NCBI GenBank assembly: GCA_902789395.1
Contig: CADANY010000018.1
Coordinates: 1 to 41,345 of the forward strand
Source: an uncultured Bacteroidia bacterium
Lineage (GTDB): Bacteria > Bacteroidota > Bacteroidia > Bacteroidales > UBA932
Length of the DNA stretch: 41,345 nt
Direction of reading: 5' to 3'
The position numbers were made by a program, and so were the translations under genes. The notes under the pieces were generated by a model that made no database searches, was not told where the DNA came from, and worked only from the letters and a program-made list of their open reading frames with translations. Shown piece after piece: positions 8,675 through 17,148 of the stretch (position 1 is its first letter; each line of letters opens with the position of its first letter).

Positions 8675-9658
8675 ATGTTCTTTGAGTATCCGAAATTGCT
8701 TTTCCTGCTGCTGCTTCCGCTGCTCCTGATTGCGCGCTATGTCTACCAGGAGCTGAAAGAGAAAAAGCCCCACCTGCGGGTATCCTCCGTCGTGCCTTGG
8801 AAACAGGGAGGACGTTCGGTCCTCGATGTGATACGCCACCTTCCTTTTGCCCTGCGGATGGCCGCTCTTTCTCTGATTATCGTCGCGATTGCGCGGCCCC
8901 GCTCGAAGAGCGAAATGGAGAGGGTGGATACGGAAGGGATCGATATCGTTCTGGCGATGGACGTATCTACGTCCATGCTGGCCCGTGATTTCAAACCGGA
9001 CCGCCTGAGTGCTGCGAAGGATATTGCCGTCGAATTTATCGCTCAGCGCCCGTCCGACCGGATGGGGATTGTCGTGTTCGCCGGTGAGAGTTATACCCAG
9101 TGTCCGCTGACGACCGACCGTGCGACCCTGATCAATCTGATGCAGGATGTTGAAACAGGACTGATCGAGGACGGCACTGCCATTGGAAACGGATTGGCTA
9201 CCGCTGTCGCCAGGATGAAGGATTCCGATGCGAAAAGCCGGGTCGTCATCTTGCTGACGGATGGTGTTAACAACATGGGAGAAGTCACTCCGCAGACGGC
9301 CGCCGAAATTGCCCAGACCTACGGGGTCCGGGTCTATACCATCGGAGTCGGCGCCAATGGAGAGGCTCCCTATCCGGTCATGACCCCGTGGGGACCGGAC
9401 GTACAGAATATGAAAGTCGAAATCGACGAACAGTTGCTCAAGGAGATTGCTTCCGTAACCGGAGGATCCTATTTCCGGGCGACGGACAATACCAAACTGG
9501 CAGAAATCTATTCGGAGATCAACCGGATGGAAAAGACCCGGACGACCGTTGACAGTTTTCCTGTCTACAAGGACCTTTTCCCACGCTACGGCGTGATCGC
9601 CCTGGTCTGTCTCCTGCTTGAGATGCTGTTAGCCGTTTTGTTAAGAAGAATGCCTTAG
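8675..9658 (+). CDS. batA: Aerotolerance operon VWA protein BatA
   Basis: The 327-residue inner-membrane protein has two N-terminal hydrophobic segments (about 8-21 and 58-73). A von Willebrand factor A domain follows, with an intact MIDAS motif DVSTS (96-100), and a C-terminal helix lies near 307-325. The first TM, 'PRSK' boundary and VWA arrangement match BatA. In Bacteroides fragilis the Bat proteins were linked to aerotolerance and virulence; the molecular role remains unclear. It lies three bases after the previous gene, with batB three bases downstream. Confidence 0.93.
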   Translation: MFFEYPKLLFLLLLPLLLIARYVYQELKEKKPHLRVSSVVPWKQGGRSVLDVIRHLPFALRMAALSLIIVAIARPRSKSEMERVDTEGIDIVLAMDVSTSMLARDFKPDRLSAAKDIAVEFIAQRPSDRMGIVVFAGESYTQCPLTTDRATLINLMQDVETGLIEDGTAIGNGLATAVARMKDSDAKSRVVILLTDGVNNMGEVTPQTAAEIAQTYGVRVYTIGVGANGEAPYPVMTPWGPDVQNMKVEIDEQLLKEIASVTGGSYFRATDNTKLAEIYSEINRMEKTRTTVDSFPVYKDLFPRYGVIALVCLLLEMLLAVLLRRMP

Positions 9659-9661
9659 ACC

Positions 9662-10660
9662 ATGCTATATTTCGCTAAACCCATCTATCTGTATCTCCTT
9701 CTGCTGGTCCCGCTGATACCGGCCGCCTATGGGCTGATCCGGTATTTCCGCAGACAGCGGATCCGGAAGTTCGGGGACGAAATCCTCGTGAAAGAACTGA
9801 TGCCTTCCTGGTCCGGGACGAAGGGGTGGGTCAGGATCATCCTTTTCGCGCTCGCTTTTGCTTTCTTCGCCATCGGAATGGCGCGCCCTCAGACCGGGGC
9901 CCGACTGGCTGAGCACAAGTCCCGGGGAGTCGAAGTCATGGTCGCGTTGGATGTGTCAAATTCCATGTTGGCCGAGGATTATTCCCCGAACCGGCTGGAG
10001 CGGGCGAAACTGGCCATTTCCCGTCTCACTGACAAACTCCAGGATGACAGGATCGGTCTGATTATTTTTGCCGGGACTCCTTTCGTCCAGCTTCCCATCA
10101 CCACGGACTATATATCCGCCAAGATGTTCCTGTCGAGTGTGAGTACGGAATCCGTACCGGTCCAGGGAACGGCAATAGGAGAGGCGATCACGTTGGGAGT
10201 CAAGAGTTTCAGCGCGCAGAGCGAGAAGAGCCGGGTCATCATTGTCATCTCTGACGGAGAGAACCATGAAGATGATGCGGTCGCTGCGGCCAAGCAGGCG
10301 GCCGATTTCGGGATCCGGGTCTATACGATCGGTGTCGGATCTCCCGAAGGGCAGCCGATTCCCGTCGGGGGGGAACTGCTTAAAGATAAACAGGGAAATA
10401 TTGTCGTTACCCGGCTTGACGAGGATGCCCTCCGGCAGGTTGCACGGGCAGGGAATGGAGCTTATATCCACGCCGGGAACGAAGAATTCGGACTGAACCC
10501 GATCATCGATGATATCCGGCGGATGGAGGAGGAGGAATTCGGAAGCATCATGTTCGAGGATTTCGATGAACAGTACATGTACTTTTTCGCCGCTGCCCTC
10601 GTACTGCTCCTTATCGAGATGCTGATCGGAGAACGAAGATGGAGAAAAAAGTTGTTCTGA
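9662..10660 (+). CDS. batB: Aerotolerance operon VWA protein BatB
   Basis: The 332-residue protein is paralogous to BatA. It has N-terminal membrane segments (about 8-27 and 57-74), a VWA domain with MIDAS DVSNS (97-101), a conserved GTAIGEAI segment, and a C-terminal helix near 308-324 followed by a basic tail. It is placed in the inner membrane with the VWA domain on one face, probably paired with BatA. Its spacing to batC is one base. Confidence 0.93.
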   Translation: MLYFAKPIYLYLLLLVPLIPAAYGLIRYFRRQRIRKFGDEILVKELMPSWSGTKGWVRIILFALAFAFFAIGMARPQTGARLAEHKSRGVEVMVALDVSNSMLAEDYSPNRLERAKLAISRLTDKLQDDRIGLIIFAGTPFVQLPITTDYISAKMFLSSVSTESVPVQGTAIGEAITLGVKSFSAQSEKSRVIIVISDGENHEDDAVAAAKQAADFGIRVYTIGVGSPEGQPIPVGGELLKDKQGNIVVTRLDEDALRQVARAGNGAYIHAGNEEFGLNPIIDDIRRMEEEEFGSIMFEDFDEQYMYFFAAALVLLLIEMLIGERRWRKKLF

Positions 10661-10661
10661 T

Positions 10662-11411
10662 ATGAAGATTTGGACTACGATACTGCTGCTACTGGTTATG
10701 GCAGCGACGGCTTTCGCCCAGCCGGACAGGAAAGATGTCCGGAAAGGAAACCGTCAGTTCCGTAAAGAGAATTATCCGGCGGCGGACATCCACTACCGGA
10801 AAGCGCTCCTGGCCGACAGTACTTCTGTCGCTGCCCATTATAATCTGGCCAATACCCTCTTCCGGGAAGAAGATTTCGAGCAGGCCGGCAGTCAGCTCGG
10901 GAAAATTGCACAGACGGCGCCTGCCACGCCCCATGCGGCCGATTATTTCTATAATACCGGCGATGTCGCTTTAAAGAAGAAAGATTATAAGGCTGCAGTC
11001 GAGGCTTTTGCCGCATCCCTTCTAATCCGTCCGGACGATATCGATGCGAAAGAAAACTATATCTATGCCAAGAAGATGCTGCAGGATCAGCAGCAGAACG
11101 GCGGCGGCCAGGACCAGAATCAAGATCAGAATCAAGATCAGAACCAGAATCAGGATAATAACCAGAATCAGGATCAGAACCAGGATAATAACCAAAACCA
11201 GGATCAGAATCAGAATCAGGACAATAATCAGGACAATAATCAGGACCAGAACCAGGATCAGAATCAAAACCCACAGCGGCAGGGCATTTCTCCCCAGCAG
11301 GCCCAACAGCTTCTTCAGGCCATCCAGGCAGAAGAAAAACAGACCCAGGACAAGGTGAAAAAGGAGAAAGCGGCAGTCTTGAAGTCCAGACAAAAAGAGA
11401 AGAATTGGTAG
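10662..11411 (+). CDS. batC: TPR protein BatC with a long Q/D/N repeat
   Basis: The 249-residue protein has a signal peptide (1-19). Two to three tetratricopeptide repeats follow at about 22-135 (for example 'NYPAADIHYRKALL' and 'AAHYNLANTLF'). A tract of 54 residues made only of Gln, Asp and Asn spans 150-203, and a charged coiled tail ends the protein. BatC is the TPR member of the Bat operon and probably a periplasmic scaffold. The Q/D/N tract is encoded by near-identical hexamers and is presumably a flexible, length-variable linker. The fused batDE gene starts one base after its stop. Confidence 0.9.
   Translation: MKIWTTILLLLVMAATAFAQPDRKDVRKGNRQFRKENYPAADIHYRKALLADSTSVAAHYNLANTLFREEDFEQAGSQLGKIAQTAPATPHAADYFYNTGDVALKKKDYKAAVEAFAASLLIRPDDIDAKENYIYAKKMLQDQQQNGGGQDQNQDQNQDQNQNQDNNQNQDQNQDNNQNQDQNQNQDNNQDNNQDQNQDQNQNPQRQGISPQQAQQLLQAIQAEEKQTQDKVKKEKAAVLKSRQKEKNW
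11109..11270 (+). repeat. Hexamer-type coding repeat in batC
   Basis: About 27 degenerate copies of CAR-GAY / CAR-AAY units encode only Q, D and N. The opposite strand consequently has a long open frame of Ile/Leu/Val, which is an artefact. Such a tract should be prone to replication slippage in multiples of six bases. Confidence 0.85.
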
Positions 11412-11412
11412 T

Positions 11413-14040
11413 ATGAAAAGATTGATCATTATATGGGCTTTCCTTACGGCAGCCTGGGCGGCTGCCGCTCAGGGTACCATCCGTGTTGAAGTCCCCAATG
11501 TCGTAGGCGTGTCGGAGCGTTTCAATGTCGTTTTCGTGATTGACGGCGAGCATGCTCCGACCGATTTCGAATGGGCGCCGTCAGAAGATTTCCAGTTGGT
11601 CTGGGGCCCCCAGAAAGGCTCTTCCCGCAGTACCCAGATCATCAATGGAAAGGTCTCGAAATCCGCCCGGACGACGTATACATATATCCTTCTGCCGAAG
11701 TCGACGGGTACGTTCCATCTTCCTGCTGCGACAGCCAAAGTAAAAGGGGAGAGCCTTTCTTCCAAGTCTTTTTCCATTGAGGTCGTCAAAGATGAGGGAG
11801 GACGTTCTTCCGGACAAGGGGGATCTTCCTCCGGCGGCGGTGCTCCCTCCGGAGATTCGCCCCAAGGCCGGCAGGATGCCGTCCGGGACGGAGACATGTT
11901 CATGCGGTTTTCCCTGAGCCGCACCGATGTCGTTATCGGCGAGCCGATAACCGCGACGCTGAAACTCTATCAGCGGGCTAATATCGTCGGGTTCGAGAAT
12001 GCCCGTTTCCCTGTTTTCAATGGATTTTGGAGCAAGGAGACGGATGCCCCTTCCAATATTGAATTCCGCCGCGAGGCCATCGGAGACAAAATCTACGATG
12101 CGGCCCTTCTGCGCCGCTGGGTCCTGATCCCGCAGAAGTCCGGGACCCTGACGATCGATCCGGCTGAGATCGTTTGTCTTTTCAATGTCCAGACCCGCCG
12201 CTCCAGTTCCGGAAGTATCTTCGAAGACTTCTTCGATGACGGATATGAGACGGTCCGGAAACGTCTGACGACCGCTCCGGCGACTGTCCGGGTCTCTCCG
12301 CTTCCCGGCGGAGCACCTTCTACATTCGGAGGCGGCGTCGGTACTTACAAGGTCTCCGCTTCCCTGAGCAAAGACTCTCTTAAGACCCATGAAGCAGCGT
12401 CCCTGATCGTAACGGTCTCCGGAAAAGGCAATATCTCCCTTCTCGAAGCTCCGAAGATCAATTTCCCGCCTGATTTTGAGGTCTATGACGTCAAGTCGAC
12501 GCTGAATACCGATAAGAGCGGGACTTCCGGGTCCAAGACATTCGAGTATCCCTTCATCCCCCGGAGCCACGGAGAATTCGTTCTGGATCCTATCCGCTAT
12601 GGCTATTATGACGTGCAGACGAAGCGGTATGCGACGGCATCGACCGATTCTCTCCGCCTGCGTGTCGCTAAGGGAGAATCCGGCGCAGTATCCGAACCTC
12701 AGGCGCAGACACTGACAGTTGACCGGAAGGGAGTCAAGAACCTCGGCGAGGATATCCGTTTTATCAAGACCCGGTCTTCCGGTTTCAGCAGTGAAGATCG
12801 ATTCCTGGTCGGGAAACCCCTCTATCCCATCCTGCTCGCCCTGTTGGCTGCAATCTCCGCTGCCATCTGGTTCGCCCTTCGGAAGGTAGCTGCCTTGAAA
12901 GCGGATGTCGTCGGCACGCGGAACCGGAAAGCGGCCAAGATGGCCTTGAAACGGCTGAAACTCTCCGGCGAATTCCTCTCCAAGAATCTTCAGGGTGCTT
13001 TCTATGAGGAACTCCACAGGGCTCTTCTCGGCTTCGTTTCGGACAAGCTGGCGATAGACAAGACCGATCAAAACAAAGAAACAATCTCAGCTTCCCTGCT
13101 GGAGCACGGGATCCCGCAGTCCCTGACAGACGAATTCACAGATCTGCTGGACGCCTGCGAGTACGCCAGGTATGCCCCGGATTCTGACCATAATTCCATG
13201 AACACCCATTATCAGAAAGCCGTCGAACTGATCACGGCAATCGATTCCAATATGAAAAGATCTACCTCTGCCAAAGGAACCGCCGCTTTGCTGGCCGTGC
13301 TCCTGCTGGCCTTCCCGTCCCTGATACAGGCACAGACCTCCTATCCGGACTCGCTCTGGAAAGCCGGCACGGAAGCGTATACCGCCGGCGACTGGGCTGG
13401 GGCGGCGCAGGCTTGGCAGTCCCTTTCCGATGCGGGCTTGTCATCGGCAGAACTGTATTATAATCAAGGGAATGCCTATTTTAAAACAGGAGAAACGGCC
13501 CGTGCGATTCTCTGTTATGAGAGGGCCCTTAAGCTGAATCCTTCCGATGCGGACGTACGTTACAATCTGGAATTCGCCCGCAGCATGACCCAGGACCGGA
13601 TCGATTCCGTCCCGGAGTTCTTCCTCAAGACTTGGATCCGGAAGATCAGCTACTGGATGGGTTCGAATGCATGGGCGGTGCTGTCGGTTCTCTTTTTCGC
13701 GGGCATGCTGGCCATGGTTCTGCTTTTTCTGCTGGGGCGCAGTTCCCTCATCCGGAAAACCGGATTCTTTACGGCGATAGCCCTGCTGCTCCTGTTCCTG
13801 GCTTCTTTCGGGTTCGCCCGCGGCCAGTACAATGCTTTCCGGCGGAATGACAGTGCCATCGTCATGAGGCCTGTCTCTTCTGTCAAGAGTTCTCCTTCCG
13901 CCGATACGGCAAAGGACCTTTTCATCCTTCACGAAGGGACGAAAGTCCGCCTGCTCGATTCTGTCGGAGGGTGGGACAATATCGAACTTGCGGACGGCCG
14001 CCAGGGCTGGATCCGCCATTCCGACATTGAAATCATCTGA
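11413..14040 (+). CDS. Natural BatD-BatE fusion protein
   Basis: A single 875-codon frame joins two Bat proteins. Residues 1-613 are BatD: signal peptide 1-19, beta-sandwich domains separated by a Gly/Ser-rich linker (about 129-150), a transmembrane helix 471-489 and a cytoplasmic helical tail. Residues 614-875 are BatE: a second signal-like helix starting at Met614 (MKRSTSAKG, then a hydrophobic core), TPRs about 648-715, two transmembrane helices about 747-800 and a C-terminal bacterial SH3 domain (to 875). The joint reads IDSNMKRST with no stop. The helix order keeps the TPR and SH3 parts in the periplasm. Internal initiation at the ATG at 13252 could also give free BatE. BatD and BatE are usually separate genes. 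Confidence 0.88.
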   Translation: MKRLIIIWAFLTAAWAAAAQGTIRVEVPNVVGVSERFNVVFVIDGEHAPTDFEWAPSEDFQLVWGPQKGSSRSTQIINGKVSKSARTTYTYILLPKSTGTFHLPAATAKVKGESLSSKSFSIEVVKDEGGRSSGQGGSSSGGGAPSGDSPQGRQDAVRDGDMFMRFSLSRTDVVIGEPITATLKLYQRANIVGFENARFPVFNGFWSKETDAPSNIEFRREAIGDKIYDAALLRRWVLIPQKSGTLTIDPAEIVCLFNVQTRRSSSGSIFEDFFDDGYETVRKRLTTAPATVRVSPLPGGAPSTFGGGVGTYKVSASLSKDSLKTHEAASLIVTVSGKGNISLLEAPKINFPPDFEVYDVKSTLNTDKSGTSGSKTFEYPFIPRSHGEFVLDPIRYGYYDVQTKRYATASTDSLRLRVAKGESGAVSEPQAQTLTVDRKGVKNLGEDIRFIKTRSSGFSSEDRFLVGKPLYPILLALLAAISAAIWFALRKVAALKADVVGTRNRKAAKMALKRLKLSGEFLSKNLQGAFYEELHRALLGFVSDKLAIDKTDQNKETISASLLEHGIPQSLTDEFTDLLDACEYARYAPDSDHNSMNTHYQKAVELITAIDSNMKRSTSAKGTAALLAVLLLAFPSLIQAQTSYPDSLWKAGTEAYTAGDWAGAAQAWQSLSDAGLSSAELYYNQGNAYFKTGETARAILCYERALKLNPSDADVRYNLEFARSMTQDRIDSVPEFFLKTWIRKISYWMGSNAWAVLSVLFFAGMLAMVLLFLLGRSSLIRKTGFFTAIALLLLFLASFGFARGQYNAFRRNDSAIVMRPVSSVKSSPSADTAKDLFILHEGTKVRLLDSVGGWDNIELADGRQGWIRHSDIEII

Positions 14041-14043
14041 TCT

Positions 14044-15903
14044 ATGCGCCTGAGAAGACTTTTCTTCCTTTTTTTGACCCTCTGTTCAGCGGTATCCTAT
14101 GCCGAAGAACCGGTCCGTTTTGCCTTCATTACCGACAATCATTTCTCCTTCGGATCGCACTCCGTCGGGGATCTGAGCCGCTGTATTGCCGATATCAACC
14201 GGCAGGATTCCCTTGATTTCGTCGTTTTCGGCGGAGATATAACGGATTTCGGTTCTGATGAAGAGATCGCAGCGGTCAAAACGATTTTCGACTCCCTCCG
14301 CATCCGATACTATGTCGTAGCCGGAAACCACGATGCCAAGTGGTCGGAAAGCGGATGCAATACCTTCAAAAAGGTATTCGGTTATGAGCATTTCGAATTT
14401 GAAGAAAAAGGGTGGCGGTTCCTTGGCTGCAACTGCGGGCCGGATATGCGGATGGCCCCCGCTCTGATCCCCCAGGAGAGTATGGAGTGGCTCCGTTCTC
14501 TCGAAGGTGGTAAAAAGAGTATCTTCTTCAACCATTATCCCCAGGATACCTCTGTCCTGAATTATTTTGATGTTACGAAGGAACTGAAACGGATCGGCAT
14601 CCAGTTCGAAATCGGCGGTCATTGGCATCAGAACAGGGTCCTCAATTATGACGGCCTTCCGGCCGTTCTCGGCCGTTCCAGTATGGCGGATGCCCGGAAA
14701 CCGGCCGGATACAATATCTTTACCGTTTGGCCGGACAGGATTTCCGTTCGCGAGAGGAGGCTTTTCCCTCATTCCGATGTTCAGTTCGAGCCTTGGTACG
14801 AAACGGCCTTGAAACCGGTTGCCGATACGGTTACATATGATGCAGACGGGATCGCTGCCTCCTATCCGTGGATGAGGTACGATGTCAATGAGAAGTATCC
14901 CGAAGTCCGGGAGCAATGGAAATTCAGGGATAACAGCAATATTGTCGCCGGCTTTGCACGGGACGGAAACCGTGCTTATTATACGACGGCTTCCGGCTGG
15001 GTCCGTGCAATTGATGTGCAGACCGGGAAAAGGCTCTGGACAAGGGAGTTCCCCGGAAAGATTTTTTCAACGCCTGCGATTTCGGGCAAGTACCTCGTTT
15101 TTGGCTGTACGGACGGATATGTCTACGCCCTGCATGCCCGCAGCGGCAAGACGCTATGGTCTTTTGCCGCCAGGAAGTCGGTTCTGGCTTCTCCTGTGAT
15201 CTTTGACGGGAAAGTTTTCGCCGGATCTTCCGACGGATCCTTCCGGGCCCTGGACCTGAAGACCGGCAGACCGGTCTGGTCCTTCGATGGCGTAGAAGGT
15301 TTCGTCGAGTGCCGACCCTATGTCGATGCGGAGCAGGTAGTCTTCGGGACATGGGCGAATCGTCTGTATTCCCTGGATCCGAAAGACGGGACCCTACAGT
15401 GGGTCTGGAAATGCGCCAAACCCTCCCGGATGTATTCTCCTGCTGCCGTCTGGCCGGTCAAGGCTGACGGGAAAATTTTCATCGCTGTCCCCGACAGGAG
15501 TATGTATGCTATCGATGCGGTCAGCGGAAAACAAATCGTTGAGCAGCCCCGGACGGCCCGTGAAGCAATCGGCCTCTCCCGCGACGGAAAGACCGTCTAT
15601 ACGAAGTCTATGTGGCATAAACTCTTCGCATTTTCTACGGCAGATGCCTCTTTGAAATGGTCCGCCGAAACGTTTGCCGGATATGAGATCGCTCCGACCC
15701 CGTTATCCGAAATCGGGAATGCCGTATTGTATCCTTCCGACAAAGGGAACCTGCTCGCCTTTTCCCGCGAAGACGGTTCTTTGCTTTGGGCACATAAGAT
15801 CGCGCTCGCCCTTGTCAATCCCTTGGAGGTCTGGGATGAGGGGGGACGCCATCATGTGCTGGCCTCTACCATGGACGGAGTCATTACCCATCTTGTCTTT
15901 TAA
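14044..15903 (+). CDS. Metallophosphoesterase fused to a PQQ-like beta-propeller
   Basis: The 619-residue secreted protein has a signal peptide (1-20). A calcineurin-type phosphoesterase domain follows, with its metal motifs in order: ITDNHF, FGGDITD, AGNHD and GGHWHQN (roughly 29-205). From about residue 300 onward PQQ/outer-membrane-protein-like propeller blades repeat the theme 'VRAIDVQTGKRLW', 'VYALHARSGKTLW' and 'FRALDLKTGRPVW'. It probably hydrolyses a phosphoester in the periplasm, with the propeller as a binding or scaffold domain; the substrate is not evident. It follows batDE by three bases and so is part of the same transcript. Confidence 0.88.
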   Translation: MRLRRLFFLFLTLCSAVSYAEEPVRFAFITDNHFSFGSHSVGDLSRCIADINRQDSLDFVVFGGDITDFGSDEEIAAVKTIFDSLRIRYYVVAGNHDAKWSESGCNTFKKVFGYEHFEFEEKGWRFLGCNCGPDMRMAPALIPQESMEWLRSLEGGKKSIFFNHYPQDTSVLNYFDVTKELKRIGIQFEIGGHWHQNRVLNYDGLPAVLGRSSMADARKPAGYNIFTVWPDRISVRERRLFPHSDVQFEPWYETALKPVADTVTYDADGIAASYPWMRYDVNEKYPEVREQWKFRDNSNIVAGFARDGNRAYYTTASGWVRAIDVQTGKRLWTREFPGKIFSTPAISGKYLVFGCTDGYVYALHARSGKTLWSFAARKSVLASPVIFDGKVFAGSSDGSFRALDLKTGRPVWSFDGVEGFVECRPYVDAEQVVFGTWANRLYSLDPKDGTLQWVWKCAKPSRMYSPAAVWPVKADGKIFIAVPDRSMYAIDAVSGKQIVEQPRTAREAIGLSRDGKTVYTKSMWHKLFAFSTADASLKWSAETFAGYEIAPTPLSEIGNAVLYPSDKGNLLAFSREDGSLLWAHKIALALVNPLEVWDEGGRHHVLASTMDGVITHLVF

Positions 15904-15925
15904 TGTATATCCATAACGAACCATC

Positions 15926-16558
15926 ATGAAAACCCCGCTGAAGGCAGCTGCAGCCCTCTTTTTTGCAGCATGTATTGCCATGAGTTGCCAAAACAGTACC
16001 CCTGCTTCGGATCCGGCATCCGCCGTCCTTGAAAACATTGCGACCCGTACCAGCATCCGTCAGTTCACGGAAACGCCGCTGACCGAGGACGAAATCGAAA
16101 CCCTCCTGAAAGCCGGTATGGCTGCCCCGACGGCCATCAATTACCAGCCATGGCATTTTATAGTCGTGACGGATCCCGAGGTCAGGGCCTCCCTGGTTTC
16201 AGGCCGGGTCAATACCATGTACGCACAAGCTCCCTGCCTGATCGTTGTCTGCGGAGAGACAAACTGGGTCCGCCGTTCTCCTGACGGAGGAGAACCGGTT
16301 GAGACGGAGAATGGGAACTGGGCAGTCGACTGCTCCCTGGCGGGTGAGAATATTATGCTTGCCGCCCATGCCATGGGCCTTGGCGGCGTATGGACAGCCT
16401 GCTATCCCTATCCTGACCGCTATGAACTGGTCAAGGAAAAACTGGGCATCCCTGAAACGGTTATGCCCCTGACCGTGCTGGCACTTGGCCATCCGGCTGA
16501 AAATCCTCAGCCGAAAGATAAGTGGAAACCGGAAAAGATCCATCGGGACCGCTGGTAA
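15926..16558 (+). CDS. Nitroreductase-family lipoprotein
   Basis: The 210-residue protein opens with a lipoprotein signal (lipobox AMSC, Cys21), followed by a compact FMN-dependent nitroreductase domain. FMN phosphate-binding RTSIRQF is near residues 43-49, the substrate and FMN region is APTAINYQPWHF, and 'GLGGVWTACYPY' and 'LALGHPAE' lie in the second half. Most nitroreductases are cytoplasmic, so the lipid anchor is noteworthy, although such forms occur in Bacteroidetes. It lies 22 bases after the phosphoesterase, probably the last gene of the Bat operon, and its stop abuts the opposite spoU-type gene. The electron donor is unknown. Confidence 0.88.
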   Translation: MKTPLKAAAALFFAACIAMSCQNSTPASDPASAVLENIATRTSIRQFTETPLTEDEIETLLKAGMAAPTAINYQPWHFIVVTDPEVRASLVSGRVNTMYAQAPCLIVVCGETNWVRRSPDGGEPVETENGNWAVDCSLAGENIMLAAHAMGLGGVWTACYPYPDRYELVKEKLGIPETVMPLTVLALGHPAENPQPKDKWKPEKIHRDRW

Positions 16559-17092
16559 TCAGCGCCCCTGTCTGGAAAATTCCCAAAGGACGATACCGAC
16601 CGAAACGGAAACGTTGAGGGAATGTTTCGTCCCGTATTGAGGAATCTCAAGGGAATGGTCCGAGGCATCTACGACATCCTGCCGGACACCGCTGACCTCG
16701 TTCCCAAAGATCAAGGCATATTTCCGTGAAGGAATCCTTCTGAAAGTGTCGAGTTTGACGGATGAGACCGTCTGCTCGACACTGATGATTTCATACCCTT
16801 CATCGCGCAGGCGCGATACGGCCTCCAGCGTATCACCGATGTGCTCCCATGGGACGCTGTCCTCGGCACCGAGGGCGGATTTGTGGATCTCCGGGGAGGG
16901 AGGGACAGCGCTGATGCCGCAGAGGAAAACCTTGTCGATTTTGAACGAATCGGCGCTCCGGAAAGCCGATCCGACGTTATGGGCGCTCCGGATATTGTCC
17001 AGGACGACGACAACCCCGCTCTCCGGGAGTTCCCGGTATGCCTCCGGGGAAACCCTGCCCAGTTCGATATTTAACAATTTCCTGTCTCTCAT
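16559..17092 (-). CDS. SpoU/TrmH-family RNA 2'-O-methyltransferase
   Basis: The 177-residue SPOUT methyltransferase shows the three family motifs: NIRSAHNVGSAFRSAD (about 33-48), IFGNEVSGVRQDVVD and IPQYGTKHSLNVSVSVGI. It transfers a methyl group from SAM to a ribose 2'-OH in tRNA or rRNA; the exact site cannot be told. It is shorter than TrmH/RlmB proteins with extra RNA-binding domains. Its -7 box TATCTTTG (17105-17098) stands only five bases before the ATG, so the mRNA is probably leaderless or nearly so. Confidence 0.9.
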   Translation of the reverse strand: MRDRKLLNIELGRVSPEAYRELPESGVVVVLDNIRSAHNVGSAFRSADSFKIDKVFLCGISAVPPSPEIHKSALGAEDSVPWEHIGDTLEAVSRLRDEGYEIISVEQTVSSVKLDTFRRIPSRKYALIFGNEVSGVRQDVVDASDHSLEIPQYGTKHSLNVSVSVGIVLWEFSRQGR

Positions 17093-17097
17093 GCCTG

Positions 17098-17124
17098 CAA
17101 AGATAGGAAAAATGGTTATATTTG
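17098..17124. promoter_or_regulatory. Back-to-back -7 boxes for spoU-type gene and glyA
   Basis: The minus strand has TATCTTTG at 17105-17098, reading into the methyltransferase. The plus strand has TATATTTG at 17117-17124, reading into glyA. The 56-base gap between the start codons holds both, so the two promoters overlap. No clear -33 TTG was found for either. Confidence 0.55.
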
Positions 17125-17148
17125 TGGCTATAATAAATGATTGTAACC

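Noticed and set aside
11022..11429. Long hydrophobic minus-strand frame (Ile/Leu/Val repeats) as a membrane protein
   Set aside because: It is the exact antisense of the batC Q/D/N hexamer repeat and has no start context or neighbours.
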